This document shows positions 1-5,619 of a DNA stretch of 5,990 nucleotides, in pieces. Positions within the stretch are counted from its first letter, which is position 1. Every line of letters starts with the position of its first letter. The DNA lies in the NCBI GenBank assembly GCA_029259835.1, contig JAJDEL010000624.1, positions 1 through 5,990 of the forward strand. The letters are read 5' to 3'. The notes below the pieces were generated by a model. It searched no databases. It saw only the letters and a program-made list of their open reading frames with translations, and was not told the origin of the DNA. Made by a program: the position numbers and the translations under genes. Source of the DNA: Planctomicrobium sp. GTDB lineage: Bacteria; Planctomycetota; Planctomycetia; Planctomycetales; Planctomycetaceae.

Positions 1-333
1 TGCAAATCCGGCCACGACCTGTTGGCACAACTCTACGAGAAGGTCGAACGACTGAATGCGGCGATTCCCGTGGTGTCGCAACTCATCCGTTTGGCTGGCG
101 ATGATGACGAACGTCGAACACGTCTTCTGCAACGCGCTCGGCTCTATGAATCCGTTGAGCAGAACGAGCACGCGCTCTCCGATTGCCAAGATGCCATGAA
201 ACTGGCCAGCGAAGAAGACTCCGAAGAAATCGAGAAGACGATTGTCAATCGCATCCAGTCGCGAATGCCCGACGTACAGTTCGTCGATGGAAAAGATGCC
301 AAGTCATCCAATTCCAATGGAGAATCCTCGTGA
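1..333 (+). CDS. C-terminal part of a TPR-like helical-repeat protein (5' end outside window)
   Basis: The reading frame is open from the first base, so the gene begins upstream; the TTG at 22 is only an internal leucine codon. The visible 110 residues are charged and helical. Pairs of helices such as the stretch around RLLQRARLYESVEQNEHAL followed by DCQDAMKLA resemble tetratricopeptide units (alternating small and large hydrophobics, a Tyr and an Ala at TPR-like places). The tail (KDAKSSNSNGESS) is hydrophilic and disordered. There is no signal peptide or membrane segment in the visible part. The stop codon TGA (331-333) overlaps the GTG start of the ATPase gene, so the two are probably translationally coupled. 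TPR proteins act as protein-protein scaffolds, so a role as a partner of the ATPase is a reasonable inference; no enzymatic function can be seen. Confidence 0.75.
   Translation, partial: CKSGHDLLAQLYEKVERLNAAIPVVSQLIRLAGDDDERRTRLLQRARLYESVEQNEHALSDCQDAMKLASEEDSEEIEKTIVNRIQSRMPDVQFVDGKDAKSSNSNGESS
319..323 (+). promoter_or_regulatory. Ribosome binding site deciding the GTG start at 330
   Basis: GGAGA lies six bases before GTG at 330. It supports this start over the ATG at 183 in the same frame, which would overlap the upstream gene by 150 bases and give an Arg-rich N-terminus with no family character. Confidence 0.65.
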
Positions 334-2885
334 GCATCGGCGAGCCGAACTACACAATTGCCACGAACGACGATCTGGCGGACTATCAACTCGGTCAGCG
401 GATCGACGGTGAAAATTCGCCGTTCGTGTTAAACCGCGATTTGATGGCTCAACATATGCTCCTGCTTGGCGGCACCGGCTGCGGGAAGAGCAAGTTTCTG
501 GAATTGCTTTGCCGTGAAATGATCGACGACTACGCCGGGTTCTGCCTGATCGATCCGCACGGTGATTTGGCCGAAGATGTTGTGGCACACGCGGGCAAGC
601 TGGCTCTCGACCGCAATCATCCCTTCTCGCCGGAGTGGATTCATTACATCCAACCCAGCTTTGCAAACGTCTTCGGTTTTGATCCGTTCCGCTACGAAGA
701 GGCGGAAGGCATTACCGACGAGCAGCGAGAGATTGCTTACCGGGCGTGGCTGGAGGCGACCGTTGATCGCGTGGCCGAGGTTCTGTTGAGAAAGCAGGGA
801 GAATCCTCGTTTGAAGGAATGCCGCGACTGGAACGGTTTTTGAAGGATGTGCTGCTTGCCGTTGGGATCGCCGTTGATGACGACGGCTCCCACTTGCCGC
901 TCGGGAATGCGCTGACCCTGCTTGATTTCGGTCACAAGCGGCAAGCGGACGTTTATCGGCTGGTTGCACCGCATCTTCCGCGACATGTCACAGCGGACTT
1001 TGATCGATTGAATGACCTCAGTCCGAATCGACAAGCGGAAATGACGGACTCCACGATCAATCGGCTGCGGTCTTTTCTTTCACCGATCGTCACGGCGGTC
1101 TTTCAGGATCACCTGCACACAATTGATTTCGGCCAGATCATTCGCAATCAGGAAATTGTGATCGTCAATCTCTGCGAGACGAACTACTTCTCTGCCGATC
1201 AGGCGAAAGCCATCGGCGGTCTCATCATTCACGAGATTCTGGCCAAGACGCGCGCCGTCCGAAAGCGATCACAACGCGTCCCCTATTCTCTCATCATCGA
1301 CGAAGCGAGCGAGTTCATCGGACGAGACGTGCAGCGTGCATTGACCGGGCATCGGAAATTCAAGTTGTCGGTCTGTCTCTCGGCACAACAGTTATCGAGT
1401 TTCACAACAGAAACGCTGGACCTCATCCCGGACATTCTCAATTGCTGTAAGGCCAAAATCTGCTTTCAACAAGAGAACCCGGACGATCTGGAGTATCTCG
1501 CCAAGGTCTTCGGCTACACCAATCTCGATTTCACCGAACATTATCAGAAGACCTACGCACCGGATGGCTTCGATTGGGTGATCGTTGAATCGGAAAACTT
1601 CAGCCACAGTAACCAATCGAGCGAACCTCGCGGTTCGAGCACTGCCGACGCGGAGGCGTCACCGGAGTCGTCTTCAGTGACCGAACAGCGTGCCGATTCC
1701 ACGTCAGAAAATGAAGCCACAACGATCAATCGTGGTGTGGCCGTCTCTCACACACGTGGAACATCGAGATCAAAAGGAACTGGTTCTTCGGTTAGCGCAA
1801 CGGATGGCGACTCGACCGCACATTCTGAAACTGTTGGGGAAAGTGAAACCGAGGGAAGTTCAACTGGCAAGTCACATACGGTGACGATCGGCCACAGCGA
1901 TAGCCAGAATCAAAGTCACTCAAATCAGGAGTCGAACACTGGTTCTAAGCAAGTCTCGAAATCCCGAACCAAGTCGTTCTCTGACAACCACTCAGCCGGA
2001 CGGACGGGGGCGAACTCGCAAGGATACAGCTACGTCTCACCGATGGGACCGATGATGTCCATTCAGTCAACGATCAGCAACAACGAAGCGTTGGGAAGTA
2101 CAGAGACGGATTCGAGCGGCAGCGGCATTGCTGATGGAGAAACAACAGCCGAGGGAAACTCCCGGACGGCTGGCAGTAGCGATTCGACTGGCGTAAGTGC
2201 CACGCAAAGTGAATCGAAAGCGTTTGGCCGCAGTCGCACAAAGTCTCATTCTCGCTCCTTGTCGAGGAGCCGTGGGCAGACGGCTGGAAGCAATCGCAGC
2301 CATTCGTCGGGTCAGTCAAAATCGATATCTGAATCAGAATCCGATCAAACAGGTAACACGAAAAGTTCGGGAGAATCGACGTCACGAACACATGGTAAGA
2401 CAACCAGCTTTGCCCGATCGCGAAGCACGGGCTTGGCGAGACAGTGGTCCAAGACGCGAACCGAGTCGCTCGCGCATCAAGTTGGTGAGTCCTATTCGTC
2501 GGGCATCTCGCTTTCACCGCATCCCCTCCCACGCTACCGCGTTGAGCTACACGAAACGGGCAAGCTGGCCCGTTCAATTAACGATCAGTTCGCGTTGTTT
2601 GCTCATCTTCTGGCGATCGCCAACGTCGGACAGGCAATGGTGCGATTACCAAACGGGCGAAGCGAAATCATTCAGGTCGATCACGTTGCGCCTCCGGCGG
2701 AAAGCGTGTTTGAGCAAGAAGAGATTACAGAATGGATGATTGCGAAAATTATCGCCACGCATGCCTACAATCTGGCTCCGTCTCTGGATGAAGGCAGCGA
2801 TTCCGAATCACTGATGCGATTCATCGAGCGATCAGAGGCACCGCGTGAGCAAACGGTTAAAGACACCGGTTTCAGTACGATGTAA
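330..2885 (+). CDS. VirD4/TraD-like (FtsK/HerA superfamily) DNA-translocation ATPase with a long Ser-rich insert
   Basis: Predicted 851-residue P-loop ATPase of the type IV coupling protein / TraD-TraG class, which pump DNA in conjugation or mobilisation. Walker A GGTGCGKS is at residues 47-54, followed by a FCLIDPHGDL segment typical of this superfamily. A helical insertion follows (about 120-260). The RLRSFLSPIV...DFGQIIRNQEIVIVNL block is the TraD-style core. Walker B YSLIIDEAS has D324/E325, and the sensor-like CLSAQQ has Gln353/354. Residues about 424-729 are a Ser/Thr-rich low-complexity region; 731-851 form a folded tail starting RYRVELHETGKLARS. No N-terminal transmembrane helices are present, unlike classical VirD4, so it should be soluble, as in TcpA- or HerA-like proteins. 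The GTG start follows GGAGA and overlaps the upstream stop; the TAA overlaps the next ATG. Substrate (conjugative DNA or another role such as defence) is not shown by the sequence. Confidence 0.88.
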   Translation: MSIGEPNYTIATNDDLADYQLGQRIDGENSPFVLNRDLMAQHMLLLGGTGCGKSKFLELLCREMIDDYAGFCLIDPHGDLAEDVVAHAGKLALDRNHPFSPEWIHYIQPSFANVFGFDPFRYEEAEGITDEQREIAYRAWLEATVDRVAEVLLRKQGESSFEGMPRLERFLKDVLLAVGIAVDDDGSHLPLGNALTLLDFGHKRQADVYRLVAPHLPRHVTADFDRLNDLSPNRQAEMTDSTINRLRSFLSPIVTAVFQDHLHTIDFGQIIRNQEIVIVNLCETNYFSADQAKAIGGLIIHEILAKTRAVRKRSQRVPYSLIIDEASEFIGRDVQRALTGHRKFKLSVCLSAQQLSSFTTETLDLIPDILNCCKAKICFQQENPDDLEYLAKVFGYTNLDFTEHYQKTYAPDGFDWVIVESENFSHSNQSSEPRGSSTADAEASPESSSVTEQRADSTSENEATTINRGVAVSHTRGTSRSKGTGSSVSATDGDSTAHSETVGESETEGSSTGKSHTVTIGHSDSQNQSHSNQESNTGSKQVSKSRTKSFSDNHSAGRTGANSQGYSYVSPMGPMMSIQSTISNNEALGSTETDSSGSGIADGETTAEGNSRTAGSSDSTGVSATQSESKAFGRSRTKSHSRSLSRSRGQTAGSNRSHSSGQSKSISESESDQTGNTKSSGESTSRTHGKTTSFARSRSTGLARQWSKTRTESLAHQVGESYSSGISLSPHPLPRYRVELHETGKLARSINDQFALFAHLLAIANVGQAMVRLPNGRSEIIQVDHVAPPAESVFEQEEITEWMIAKIIATHAYNLAPSLDEGSDSESLMRFIERSEAPREQTVKDTGFSTM
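1599..2519 (+). repeat. Ser/Thr-rich low-complexity segment inside the ATPase gene
   Basis: Residues about 424-729 of the ATPase are roughly one quarter serine, with much Thr, Gly, Gln, Asn, Arg and Glu and almost no hydrophobics. Short SxS, RSRS, SES and GSS units recur without a fixed period, so it is not a simple tandem repeat. All six serine codon types are mixed, so protein composition rather than recent DNA slippage is likely preserved. A small island, YVSPMGPMMSIQ, near residues 568-579, interrupts it and divides it into two arms. Serine-rich insertions at this place are known in some bacterial TraG/TraD-like ATPases; their role is not established. Confidence 0.85.
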
Positions 2886-3763
2886 TGACAATAGACACCG
2901 AAATGCTAACAGCACGAGATATATCCGTGCTTGAATGCTTGGCGAACTATTTCCTGATGAATCGTCGCCAGATTCAGGCGCTCTGTTACCCCAAAGATCA
3001 CGACGGTCGCATTACGCGCCGTCGCTTGTCCGCCATGTGTCGCGACAAGCACGTCAAGAAGCTGACGATGCAGGTGGTCAATCCGCGCGATGGCTCGCTC
3101 GCTCCGGTTTACCAGTTGGCAACTCGCGGTCGGACGTTTGTCGCGGAGCACCTGAAAGAACCGCGTGTGATGCTCAAGCCGCTGGAAGTGCCGCAGCCGC
3201 AGCATCTTTTTCATTACTTGTCAGTCACCGATACACACATCCTTTTGGATTATGCGATTCAGGCGTGCGACAACGTGCGGCTCGATGTCTGGTTCAATGA
3301 AGACGAAATCGTCAACTACGACGAGCCGGATCGATCGAAGCAATTCAAGTTGGAAACGCTGGTCACCGAGTCCCCACGTCGAACGCTCTGCCGACCGGAT
3401 GCCGCGTTTCAGTTGGAGTATCAACAACATCGAGGCGTCTTCTACTTGGAACAGGATCGCGACAGCTACTGGCACGGTCAGGTTGCCAAGCGAAAAACGC
3501 CGGGCTACATGAAACTCGCCGAAGTGAATGGCCATCGAAAACACTTTCCGGAAACGACAATCGATCGCTTCACGGTGCTGTGTGTGACACCATCGAGTAA
3601 ACGACGAGACGCACTGCGTGAAGCGTTTCGCGGCATGGAAGGTAAAGAGCGTTGGCGTTTTGCGAATTACGCCGACTTCGTTGATGAGCCAGCAAGTTTT
3701 CTTCGCGGGCAGGTCTGGCATCCGTGTGACGAGGATGCAGAGCCGGTTTCTCTATTGAAATAG
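2885..3763 (+). CDS. Replication-relaxation family protein (winged-helix plus possible nuclease-like core)
   Basis: The 292-residue protein matches the pattern of the replication-relaxation (Replic_Relax) family found on plasmids and integrative elements beside TraD-like ATPases. Residues about 8-90 form a winged-helix domain: LTARDISVLECLANYFLMNRRQIQALCY, then RRRLSAMCRDKHVKKL, then PVYQLATRGRTFVAEHL. The HYLSVTDTHI segment (about 110-120) is typical of the family. The second half has a D...ExD...K arrangement: RPDAAF with D172, FYLEQDRD with E189 and D191, and K202/K204. This resembles a PD-(D/E)XK nuclease core, but that reading is inference. The start ATG overlaps the ATPase stop by one base (TAATG), so translation is likely coupled. 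Family members are thought to take part in plasmid replication or mobilisation, with little biochemical proof. Confidence 0.82.
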   Translation: MTIDTEMLTARDISVLECLANYFLMNRRQIQALCYPKDHDGRITRRRLSAMCRDKHVKKLTMQVVNPRDGSLAPVYQLATRGRTFVAEHLKEPRVMLKPLEVPQPQHLFHYLSVTDTHILLDYAIQACDNVRLDVWFNEDEIVNYDEPDRSKQFKLETLVTESPRRTLCRPDAAFQLEYQQHRGVFYLEQDRDSYWHGQVAKRKTPGYMKLAEVNGHRKHFPETTIDRFTVLCVTPSSKRRDALREAFRGMEGKERWRFANYADFVDEPASFLRGQVWHPCDEDAEPVSLLK

Positions 3764-3801
3764 GAACGAAATGAGGTTGCTGATTCCAAAAATGAACTGC
3801 A

Positions 3802-3853
3802 TGTCCGGGGTCGTATGTCCGGACAGTGTCCGGCGGGTGTCCACCCCCGGACA
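3802..3853. repeat. TGTCCGG repeat cluster with nested palindromes; possible operon terminator or protein-binding site
   Basis: Within 52 bases TGTCCGG occurs at 3802, 3816 and 3827 in direct orientation. Its complement CCGGACA occurs at 3819-3825 and 3847-3853. TGTCCGGACA (3816-3825) is a perfect 10-bp palindrome. The outermost copies form 9-bp arms, TGTCCGGGG (3802-3810) and CCCCGGACA (3845-3853). Bases 3827-3853 can fold alone as a GC-rich hairpin: 7 bp, one bulged C, then GGGT/ACCC around GTCC. It lies about 40-90 bases after the operon's last stop. It could terminate transcription, but only a weak T-rich stretch follows, or it could be an array of operator/iteron-like sites. Confidence 0.7.
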
Positions 3854-3902
3854 GTTTGAGCGATGTGTGTTGTGTTTGTATGTTGTTTCCCCCTCCCAGC
3901 TT

Positions 3903-4074
3903 ACGGGTGCAAGGGGCTTGCTGTGCAACCCCTTGCCCCACCCGCATTCCGGCCTTCACTGCTCGCATCCGCTCGCAGAGGCCAGACGCTCCGGCCTGAC
4001 GGCCTTCGCTAAGCGGCTGGGGCAAGGGCTACGCTATGCCGCGCTTCGCTTGCTTGCTGCGCCCCTGCACCCGT
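3903..4074. repeat. Large nested inverted repeat (cruciform-capable element)
   Basis: Outer arms: ACGGGTGCA-A-GGGGC at 3903-3917 pairs with GCCCCTGCACCCGT at 4061-4074 (14 pairs, one unpaired A). Middle arms: CCCTTGCCCCA at 3930-3940 pairs with TGGGGCAAGGG at 4018-4028 (11 of 11). Inside is AGGCC (3979-3983) with GGCCT (3993-3997). An alternative 8-bp hairpin, GCAAGGGG/CCCCTTGC (3909-3916 with 3929-3936), competes with the larger fold. GCTCGCA is directly repeated at 3961 and 3971, and GGCCTTC at 3951 and 4001. No transposase frame is inside. It could be a MITE-like repeat, an oriT or ori, or a structured RNA; position after a mobilisation-type operon favours a cis-acting site, but this is inference. 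Confidence 0.75.
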
Positions 4075-4079
4075 CGAAC

Positions 4080-4411
4080 TTGTCGGGCATTCAGCCCTCC
4101 TGTTCGAGCCGTCGTTCCGATGGTCACTCCGGTAAGCTGCCCCCTCCAAAAACTTCGTTGCAACGGGCCTTGACACGGCATTTCCAATATGGACTTTTCG
4201 TCAAAAGTTGTTCTAATTGGGGTATCGGAAAAGTGTCGATCACTTGGACGTGTCGCCTCACGGCGGCTTTTAGTTCTTTCCCAATTTTCGTATGGAACAC
4301 CACGTTCCCCCATCGATCCGACATCGCAATGTCGCTTCGAAGATGGCGATGCCAGTCGTCATCAATTCGCCAAATTGGTGGCACTTTTGGCGCAAGCCAG
4401 TTGTCATCAGC
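4080..4411. other. Non-coding or uncertain stretch between the inverted repeat and the small coiled-coil gene
   Basis: No convincing gene is seen. Several overlapping open frames on both strands cross this stretch but have Ser/Arg/Trp/Cys-rich translations without family character. The frame of the downstream small gene stays open back to a TAG at 4271-4273, with ATG codons at 4292, 4340, 4346 and 4412, so part of this stretch may be its N-terminus. A TTGACA at 4170-4175 has no properly spaced -10 partner. Confidence 0.45.
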
Positions 4412-4684
4412 ATGGAGTTGCTGGCCCGGCAGATCGACTTGGCCGACGAGAGACGCAGTCTTGAACAGCGCGAGACTGAACTCGTCACAGAGGTCATCGA
4501 TTTTGGCCAGCGACAACGGCAAACGCGGAAGCAGGAGAAGAAGTGGAGAAAGTTGTTCCGCAAGATTGAATGGGCGTCACAGCCTGCTCAACGAAACAAG
4601 CCCCGGCTGATACCGGGACTTGGATTGGAAGCCGCTCTGATCAGTGGCTTCTTTGTGATCGGAATCGCAAACTTACTTGTGTGA
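4412..4684 (+). CDS. Small hypothetical protein: coiled coil plus C-terminal membrane helix
   Basis: The family is not recognised. From ATG 4412 the product is 90 residues. Residues about 3-50 are a highly charged heptad-like helix (ARQIDLADERRSLEQRETEL, then RQTRKQEKKWRKLFRKIEW), and the basic stretch about 34-53 would bind acidic surfaces or membrane phosphates. Residues about 68-90 (LGLEAALISGFFVIGIANLL) are a hydrophobic segment ending one residue before the stop, so a tail-anchored inner-membrane protein is likely. Third codon positions are G/C-rich, as expected for a gene here. No clear ribosome site precedes any start; ATG 4292, 4340 or 4346 in the same frame would add 40, 24 or 22 residues of less protein-like sequence. 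A linker between membrane and DNA-processing machinery is conceivable but unproven. Confidence 0.5.
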   Translation: MELLARQIDLADERRSLEQRETELVTEVIDFGQRQRQTRKQEKKWRKLFRKIEWASQPAQRNKPRLIPGLGLEAALISGFFVIGIANLLV

Positions 4685-4784
4685 TCTCGATCGGGAATGA
4701 ACACAAAGAGAATGCCATTCGGTGTTTGATTCGTCAAGCATTGTTTGGAGACTAGGCGGACTTGCTAGTGTCGTCTGTTACTTG

Positions 4785-4858
4785 ATCGGCTTCGGCTGAT
4801 GAAGGGACTGACCCAGCATTTTCACTGGTCGGTACTCGGTTCACGTTTTGTGAACTGA
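4785..4858 (+). repeat. Two tandem hairpins, one with a UUCG loop
   Basis: First hairpin: ATCGGC (4785-4790), loop TTCG, GCTGAT (4795-4800), a six-pair stem including one G-U pair closed by C(UUCG)G, a very stable RNA tetraloop. Second hairpin: TCGGTTCAC (4836-4844), loop GTTTT, GTGAACTGA (4850-4858), nine pairs including one G-U. They lie in a gene-free stretch and may be part of a structured leader or non-coding RNA. Confidence 0.55.
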
Positions 4859-4863
4859 CGCAT

Positions 4864-4889
4864 TTGAGAGCGGGTTACCCCGCTCTCAA
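4864..4889. terminator. Perfect 11-bp hairpin, terminator-like
   Basis: TTGAGAGCGGG (4864-4874) pairs exactly with CCCGCTCTCAA (4879-4889) around the loop TTAC. Downstream on the + strand is only a short mixed pyrimidine run (CTCTTTA), so intrinsic termination is possible but not certain. It could also be a structural part of the neighbouring hairpin series. Confidence 0.5.
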
Positions 4890-5131
4890 CTCTTTATGCA
4901 AACTCGGCCACGCCGCACTTCGTTGTTACTGGCGTGTCGCACCGAGATCACGCTGGGCGAACTGGAGCCTGTTATGCAGTGTTCCTTTTCACCGGCAGAT
5001 AACGCGCCCTGCATTGGACGCCATGACTCCGAGAGTTGTTGAACTTCTCTCACCTGCCGCCGACAGAAACACATTTCCGGCAACCGTAACGCAACCTGTT
5101 GCTTGCCCGCTTTGATGTTTTCTGACGGCCA
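4890..5131. other. Gene-free stretch with further stems, upstream of the 82-residue gene
   Basis: No supported gene. Nested pairing continues at its left end: CTCGG (4903-4907) with CCGAG (4942-4946), enclosing CACGCC (4909-4914) with GGCGTG (4931-4936). A small GCAAC/GTTGC inverted repeat lies near 5093. Open frames on both strands here have Cys/Ser/Arg-rich translations and no ribosome sites. It could be the long 5' leader and promoter region of the gene at 5191. Confidence 0.4.
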
Positions 5132-5155
5132 CTCCTTTGGCATCGGTCAAAGGAG
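5132..5155 (+). promoter_or_regulatory. Hairpin covering an AGGAG motif in the leader of the 82-residue gene
   Basis: CTCCTTTG (5132-5139) pairs perfectly with CAAAGGAG (5148-5155) around an 8-base loop. The 3' arm is a strong Shine-Dalgarno-like sequence hidden in the stem. Eight bases after it is GTG at 5164, which opens a tiny frame (V-V-I-H, stop TGA 5176-5178) that ends at the ribosome site of the next gene. This looks like a possible translational control element, but it may be chance. Confidence 0.4.
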
Positions 5156-5176
5156 AACGGATCGTGGTCATTCACT

Positions 5177-5183
5177 GAAAGGG
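5177..5183 (+). promoter_or_regulatory. Ribosome binding site for the gene at 5191
   Basis: GAAAGGG lies seven bases before ATG 5191, a good spacing, and is the clearest start signal in the right part of the window. Confidence 0.6.
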
Positions 5184-5190
5184 TAAGAAC

Positions 5191-5439
5191 ATGGCGAACA
5201 AGACTCCCGAAAAGACATTTCGTATTGGATTGGTTTCAGCATCCGTCTTCATCAATGAAGTCAACGGCGAAGGTGGAAAGCGTCAGATTCGCAACGTGAA
5301 TCTGCAACGCCGGTATCGCGATGGCGACAACTGGAAATCGTCTTCCAGCTTCGGACTGGCTGACCTGCCCAACGCTCTGCGTGCGTTGCAACTTGCCATG
5401 CAGCACGTTGAATCGATCGAAGCGGAAAGTCATTCGTAA
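5191..5439 (+). CDS. Small (82 aa) conserved-looking hypothetical protein, beta-beta-alpha, possible nucleic-acid binder
   Basis: Function is not known. The protein starts MANKTPEKTFRIGLVSASVF, with two or three predicted beta strands (FRIGLVSASVFINEV, then RQIRNVNLQRRYRDG), a WKSSSSFGLADLP turn, and a C-terminal helix (NALRALQLAMQHVESIEA). The arrangement of a Phe-rich strand, basic strand with LQRRY, W-x-S, DLP and ALxALQxA is shared by small proteins that I know from many bacterial mobile regions and that resemble PC4/Whirly-type single-strand DNA binders in topology; this likeness is by eye only. The start is well supported by GAAAGGG. The gene stands alone, preceded by a structured leader and followed by a strong hairpin 11 bases after the stop; it converges on the sigma-54 activator gene. 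A role in the DNA metabolism of the element is a guess. Confidence 0.75.
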   Translation: MANKTPEKTFRIGLVSASVFINEVNGEGGKRQIRNVNLQRRYRDGDNWKSSSSFGLADLPNALRALQLAMQHVESIEAESHS

Positions 5440-5450
5440 CGTCCGCCTGA

Positions 5451-5482
5451 TCGCGGCAGTTTCCATCGCGAAACTGTCGCGA
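5451..5482. terminator. 12-bp hairpin between convergent genes, candidate terminator
   Basis: TCGCGGCAGTTT (5451-5462) pairs with AAACTGTCGCGA (5471-5482), twelve pairs including one G-U, around an 8-base loop. It starts 11 bases after the stop of the 82-residue gene. No T-run follows on either strand, so it may stop transcription only weakly or protect the 3' end of the mRNA. Confidence 0.5.
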
Positions 5483-5619
5483 CTTCGCTCGCGTCGTTGC
5501 TTCGCCTTCCATTGGACAAGCACGATTGTGGGAGGACCAACTTGCCAGTCGATTCCCTACTGTGTTACGGGGGCACGAACGTGAAACATGGCTGAGAGAT
5601 TTCCGATGCCAAGCTACCG
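5483..5619. other. Gene-free stretch between convergent genes
   Basis: No gene, promoter or other clear repeat is seen here, apart from a small CACG-AA-CGTG inverted repeat near 5575-5584. It separates the ends of the 82-residue gene and the sigma-54 activator gene. Confidence 0.5.

Noticed and set aside
183..329. N-terminal extension of the ATPase from ATG 183
   Set aside because: It lies inside the upstream gene, has an Arg-rich non-family translation and no ribosome site; GTG 330 has GGAGA and a stop/start overlap.
429..1034. 201-residue - strand frame
   Set aside because: Antisense shadow of the ATPase core, whose Walker motifs identify the true frame.
4379..4393. Sigma-54 -24/-12 promoter (TGGCAC-N5-GCGC) before ATG 4412
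   Set aside because: The -12 element lacks the TT of TTGC; a single weak match is expected by chance.
4124..4522. 132-residue - strand frame opposite the small coiled-coil gene
   Set aside because: The translation is fairly protein-like (IDDDWHRHL region), but it has no ribosome site and overlaps the + strand frame with better codon-position bias. It is the main alternative if 4412-4684 proves wrong.
3771..4610. 279-residue + strand frame after the replication-relaxation gene
   Set aside because: An AGGAAC precedes the ATG, but the frame runs through both inverted-repeat blocks and overlaps the better small gene; its Ser/Arg/Cys/Trp-rich translation has no domain character.
4885..4978. Integron attC-like site (TCTCAAC ... 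GTTATGC)
   Set aside because: Both core-like ends miss the consensus by a base and do not pair with each other as attC ends must.
4864..5143. 83- and 85-residue frames on + and - strands
   Set aside because: They cross hairpins, lack ribosome sites and have Cys/Ser/Arg-rich compositions without family resemblance.
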